From Trifolium pratense (lineage: Eukaryota; Streptophyta; Magnoliopsida; Fabales; Fabaceae), in contig NC_060060.1 in the NCBI RefSeq assembly GCF_020283565.1, positions 30,504,001 to 30,568,000 of the forward strand: DNA of 64,000 nt, read 5' to 3'. Of the stretch, positions 59,201 to 64,000 are shown one piece after another (the stretch's first letter is position 1; every line of letters begins with the position of its first letter). The notes under the pieces were generated by a model. The model searched no databases. It was not told where the DNA came from and saw only the letters and a program-made list of their open reading frames with translations. Position numbers and translations under genes: made by a program.

Positions 59201-59426
59201 AGTTTTCAGTATTTTGATGTTTAAATAACATAGCCGTAATAACATACAAATCTCTCTTTCTACTGGTTGAATCTTTTCCTTAGAAATGAAAACAAAGAGA
59301 ATAAAATTGGAAACATTTGAATATTACACATAAAACTTAAGCAAAATCATTTTTGTGATTAAAAAGCCAATAGAATTCATACTTGAAAAAAAGTGATCAA
59401 CTGAAAACTTTCTCATCATTTAGGAA
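56300..59426. other. SAC51-like 3' flank and intergenic DNA
   Basis: No gene is seen. A perfect 14-bp inverted repeat AGGTAAGCGAGACA/TGTCTCGCTTACCT with a 15-base loop lies at 59143-59185, downstream of the minus-strand NRL gene. Confidence 0.5.
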
Positions 59427-62393
59427 TCAAGATATTGAATTTCTCCACCTTCTAGTAGTCTTTCTGTTCTGTTCTGAAGCTTCTGGAACAATATTATGAG
59501 GTGAAACATGATGATCATGATTTTGTTGTACATTTGTCATCTTTGTAAGTTTGCTCAATTTCTTCCAACCACTACTCCAAGCTGAAGTTTGCTTCTGCTT
59601 TAACATCTTATCAAATTGTTTCTGCAAATTTTCCATATCATTTTGAAGCTCTAAGTACTTTGCTTTCACACTCTCCACCTCAAATTTTAGTGTGTTGACA
59701 TCTTTTTTAGCAGATGTCCATCCTTCTTGGAATGATTGTGGCGTTGCCTCGAGAAGTGTTTTTCGGTTTGTAACAATTGGTTGAGGAAAGGATTCAACAT
59801 CTTTCAGAGAAGGGTTGGATAATGCAGTACTTATTTTTACCTGTTCGGCGAATAGGACTTGTACAACTACTCTTAGTGGAAGCCTTTCATTTTGTGCAGC
59901 ATGCATGCATGCATCAATTGAGAGTTTTTGACAATCCATTACGCGGCAGAGTCGCTTCCTTTCGTGTTCAGAAAGTGTTGGATGTGCCTGTTAGATTACT
60001 TCACAGATAAGAAATCCTATAGTAGAAATCCATACATTCCTACTCATCAATATTTTTTTTATCCTAAGGTTTGAGTGAATCACCAAAATTGTTCTTAAAA
60101 TTATAAGATGTTGTGAATCCCCGAGTCGGTCAATTTTGTCACTAAAATTACTCGACAGAAATTAATGTCATCGAGTATCTTCAGTTTCAAGAATTATTTT
60201 GAAATTATTCAACAACCTCAAATAATGGATATACAAGTTAACCCTAATGTTTTTTAAGTAAGGACCAATTCGCAAAAGTACCGCAAATCGGTACTTGCAA
60301 ACCAATTTACGGTTTTCTGTAGCGAATTATGCGACTATGAGTTAACCTTCTATGCATATATATCCACTTAAAATAAGATCCACCGTGCTTGATTACCAAA
60401 CTAAATGTAGCGAATTATGTGACTATGACTCTTACTAAATATCACTTGGAGTTTGATTACTCCAGGTGATATAAAACCATTGAAAAAGTAAATAAATAAA
60501 CAATTTTGATTTATTTTTTCTTAGAAATAGGAAATAATTACCTTAAGATATGAATCAATAGCTCTATAAAGTCCATCATCACAGGTTCTAGCTGATTCAG
60601 GCAAAGCTTCAGCAAGTACTTGAAACTTTGTCAATGAAAGGTTTCTATCTCTTGCAACCTCAGTAAGATAACTGTCAACAAGCCTTGCTACTCTTGCTTT
60701 AGCATTAAGGTTACATCCCAAATGTTTCTCAGAAAATGATTGTCTTTTAGGACTAGAATTTTCGGTTTGTTCTTGAACAAGAAAATGCTCGAGTAGTCTC
60801 AAAACAAGATCAACATCATACATCATTGTATCTCCTTTATTATAACAAGGAATTAAAAGATCAGAAAGTGTAGCTTGCTCAAATTGCATTCCAACTCTTT
60901 TCTCTAATTCAGTAACCAATGCAGGTGCGACCTTTAACATGATTGCCATTCTCAAAAGCCGAAGAAGAAAAGTGCATGAAACAGTATCCTTTTGAGGAGG
61001 AATAATGCTTATGAGACTCTCGATTATCATCCTTTGTTCTTTTGCTTGAAGACTTGAAGTTTCTTCTCTATTACCGGAAACAATCATATGAAGTCCTCCA
61101 TCGCCTTTGATCCAGCTACTACCGCTGCTACTACTACTACTATTACTATTACTGACACCGCAATTGCTGGTTTCATCGAATGTGATTGATGTTTCACTAA
61201 CCAATCCTTGTAACCATTTAGTTGCATAATGCATTATTGCCGCACCAATTAACTCAAATCTCATTCCTTTTACCTTAATAGCAGTAATGACTCTAACAAA
61301 GTGATCAATTCTAAGGATTGAAACATCTTCGAACCACCAATCGGGAGGAACTAGTTGATTCCTACTTGGACTTGTATCTTTCATCATATCATTACTATTA
61401 TTATTAGAATTCCATCTTGGACTTGAAATTTTCGATGATGATCTTCCAGTGTAAGACCATTTTATCCCTTTTGGATTAGCACAAGCTTTCCAAGCTATAG
61501 ACTCACTGCATCGACGAACAATTTGAAGATTCTCGGACCACGGTGATAGCTTTTCGCAACTTTTCAAAACTACTATAGAGTCTCTCCATGATGATAAAAC
61601 AACATAGCTAAGAAATGCTTCTGTTTTGAATATAAGATTACCTTCTTCTAAATCTTCTGTCATTTCTAGATACTCCGCGGCACATCTTAGTCCTGAGATA
61701 TTTCCTGCTGTTAAATCAACAGCAATTCCATAGCAGAACTTGGCTGCAAGTTCAAAAGCCTCAAATCCACCAGGGATATCATTCATAACTATCTTATTCA
61801 CATCCGGTTCACGCGATTCATATATGACTCTACTCAACTTTCCGCTTCGAGATATAAGAGGATACTTTCACAACAAAGGGAAAACATGAACACAAATAAT
61901 TCAATTGTAATATAAATTAACTAGTGCCTTATCTTAGTGTAAAAATTACTGTTAAATATATTTTTAGTCCCTACAAAATTCAGGATCTTTCAAGTTTAGT
62001 CCGGTACAAAAATTAACTAGTCTGGACTAAACTTAAAATATCGTGAATTCTGTAGGTACCAAAAACTGAAAAAATTATAATTGAAAGAATTGAAAACCTT
62101 AAGAAACAAAAAATAGATAGCTACCTTGTGTAAATGGAAATTAGCTTCTCCAATTTGAACAAGAAAATCACTTGGAATATCAGTTGCAACATACCTGCAT
62201 GAAAAATACACCAAATTAATAGCATTTTCAAAGGGTCCTAAACTAATATTAATACTAATTAAGCATTTTAATTAACATACCAAGAGTGACCTCTTTGTAG
62301 AAATCCTTCAGTCTTAACAGCAGGTTTGTTTGAAGTGAGAATTCCATCTCCATATTTGTGTCTAGCAGCTGAATCACTCTCAGATTCCCACAT
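59427..62393 (-). CDS. NPH3/RPT2-like (NRL) BTB-domain protein
   Basis: Four coding exons: 62281-62393, 62125-62194, 60542-61864 and 59427-59987. They join to 2067 bases, 688 residues; splice phases close and TGG (Trp38) is split between exons 1 and 2. The start is MWESESDSAARHKYGDG. A BTB/POZ domain begins around residue 43 (DIPSDFLVQIGEANFHLHKYPLISRSGK). The NPH3 domain runs from about DWWFED (235) to about residue 555 and includes the YRAIDSYLK signature just before the last intron. A coiled coil occupies about residues 590-640. The C-terminus RRWRNSIS has Arg684-x-Ser686, the antepenultimate-serine RxS site that binds 14-3-3 in NPH3. NRL proteins are plasma-membrane adaptors of phototropin or auxin signalling, often as CUL3 adaptors. 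The exact orthologue is not determined. Confidence 0.93.
61961..62070. mobile_element. Palindromic MITE remnant in NRL intron 2
   Basis: Inverted arms of about 45 bases: AGTCCCTACAAAATTCAGGA at 61966 pairs with CGTGAATTCTGTAGGTACC near 62041-62060, and AAGTTTAGTCC pairs with GGACTAAACTT. It lies inside the 260-base intron and so makes up over a third of it. The family is not assigned. Confidence 0.55.
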
Positions 62394-64000
62394 AATGGAT
62401 GAGAAAAAAACCAGATTCACAAAATGTACTGTTTTAAAAGGAAAGTTAGCTTTAACTCAAAAAGAATCAAAACCAAAAATATATAAAAGGAAAGAGAAAA
62501 ATCAAAGAGTTAGTTAGTTGAGTGAAAATAGTAAGAAATCACATGGAATGGTTGAAACTATTTTAAAGTTATCTTAAAAACTTGTCGGTTTCTTCTTAAA
62601 AACATGCAACAAAAATTTCTTGGAAGTGTTACAGGCTGTGATGAAATGGGCAGATAGTACCAATGAGTTAAATAGTGAATCATGTATTAAGTACGGAAAC
62701 TCTTTGAATTAAGCAAGTTCCTGTGTCGTATACATGTCAGTATCAGACATGACATCGATGTTTATAATTGCATTAAATTATGTTATTTTTTAAAATTATT
62801 ATCGATATCGACGTAGCCATGTTTATTCTTTTTAAGATTTGGATTGGATGGTAGAAGTGTATGTATAAGTAAGGACAGTGGCAGTTTCAGGGTCTTTATG
62901 CTTCACACAATACATGTCTTTTCCTTTTCAGTACACTTTTTTATTCTTTTAGTCTGTTGTTAATTTTTGTTATGTCATAAAAAACATTCCTTTTATGATT
63001 AAAAGAATTCCACTTTCATGAATCATGATAGGATTTGGCTTTTATAGGTGTAATTAATTAAATAATTAATCAGAGGAAAGGTAAAAGATAAAATTTGCAA
63101 TAGTTATTAACAGAAAAAAGAGTTAAAATAAGTTGGATTATTTTGACAACTTTTGCAATAAGAATCTAATTTCAGAGGAAAGGTAAAAGATAATATTTTC
63201 TTCTTATTTAGCCTCTTACTTCTTGAAAAGAAAAAACAAAGTGGCTGTGGATGATGGGATGGGAGGCAAAATGAAAGTGACATGTGTGGCTATATGTTTC
63301 GTCTTACTCTATTCTACTAGTACTGACTAATTGTACCAAAATCGACAATTGCTATTTTTACAACCATAGACCTTATGTTATTATAGTACTACTATAATAA
63401 ATAAATGTTGTAGGTACAATAATTAAATGTTCTAGTATGTTTGAGAATTGCAGATGAATGATTGGTGTAAGATAATTAGTCGTGGCTGCCTGTGTAAATT
63501 AACATTCTCTGTCTGTGTGTGCCTGCAATGCATTACATTACAGTGCCTAGACTCCAACTGTTGCACCAGTAGTGTAAATTTCTAACAAATTATTTACTAC
63601 TCATCATAATTAGTCATGGTAGTTTTTTTTGTATCAATAAATTAAGTCCTAGTAAGCTCAAATGCCATCATAAATATCTTACTTTCTTCTGCCTTGTTAA
63701 ACCATATTTTCCATTTCGAAATAAGTGTTACATTTGCAACAAATAAATTGTTTTAAAATAAGTGTCACTCTAAGTTTTTAATGTAATTTTCATTGTTTAT
63801 TTTGTACCTTCTAATTAATTAATGTTATGTATTGTAAAAAAAAATAAAAATTTAATTAATGTTATGTGTATATTATTCTAAAGTTATTATTCTCCCCTCT
63901 ACATATTGCAGATCAAATTCTCCCCTCTACATTTATTTTTTTTGGTACATCTCTACATTTATGATAATAAAAATACATCAATACTATCTTTGGCCCTTTT
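62394..64000. other. NRL upstream region, no other gene seen
   Basis: It should contain the 5' leader and promoter of the NRL gene. Repeated segments: CAGAGGAAAGGTAAAAGATA at 63070 and 63174, and ATTCTCCCCTCTACAT near 63889 and 63919. No further gene is recognised. Confidence 0.5.

Overview
This is a nuclear window from a dicot plant, most likely a legume (Fabaceae). The evidence is intron-containing plant genes, a nuclear tRNA-His, plant-type LTR, Helitron, hAT, CACTA, SINE and Stowaway repeats, and a cluster of small secreted Pro/Leu-repeat genes of a legume-like kind. A Medicago-like relative is plausible, but the species is an inference.

Layout. 1-3.9 kb: repeat-derived DNA with one copia-type LTR plus primer binding site and long AT microsatellites. 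3.9-19.9 kb: a tandem array in which a unit carrying a small secreted Pro/Leu-repeat gene occurs four times (units A-D at 3917-8227, 8228-12797, 13035-16762, 16763-19844). A and C resemble each other, as do B and D, so the array arose by duplication of an A-B dimer. Because the copies can be aligned, later insertions show clean empty sites: a hAT element in A, a Helitron in B, a Helitron in C, a SINE in A, and a CACTA-type element shared by A and C. A more divergent, gene-less copy E (from about 19.93 kb) is split by a young Ty3-type LTR element (20312-25885) and ends at an old short LTR element (26480-33320), which itself contains a second Ty3-type element (26813-32283). Both Ty3-type elements lie on the minus strand, have a tRNA-Asp primer site and lack reverse transcriptase and integrase. 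34.46 kb: a fifth, longer proline-rich secreted protein gene.

36.8-62.4 kb is ordinary gene space: OST4 (minus; 37-residue oligosaccharyltransferase subunit), PDHB (minus; mitochondrial pyruvate dehydrogenase E1 beta, 14 coding exons), a duplicated OST4 5' fragment, tRNA-His(GTG) (minus), FKBP12 (plus; five exons), a SAC51-type bHLH gene (plus) whose leader carries the conserved 53-residue uORF split by an intron, and an NPH3/RPT2-like (NRL) BTB gene (minus; four exons). The genes are individually transcribed and perform unrelated housekeeping or signalling tasks: ER N-glycosylation, mitochondrial acetyl-CoA supply, prolyl isomerisation, thermospermine-responsive translation control and blue-light signalling.

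The most interesting points are the datable nesting of mobile elements in the secreted-protein array, the conserved RY motif next to the TATA box of all four array genes, the intron-split SAC51 uORF, the OST4 gene with its truncated direct-repeat copy upstream of PDHB, and an 86-88 bp tRNA-only SINE present in two copies with long target-site duplications.
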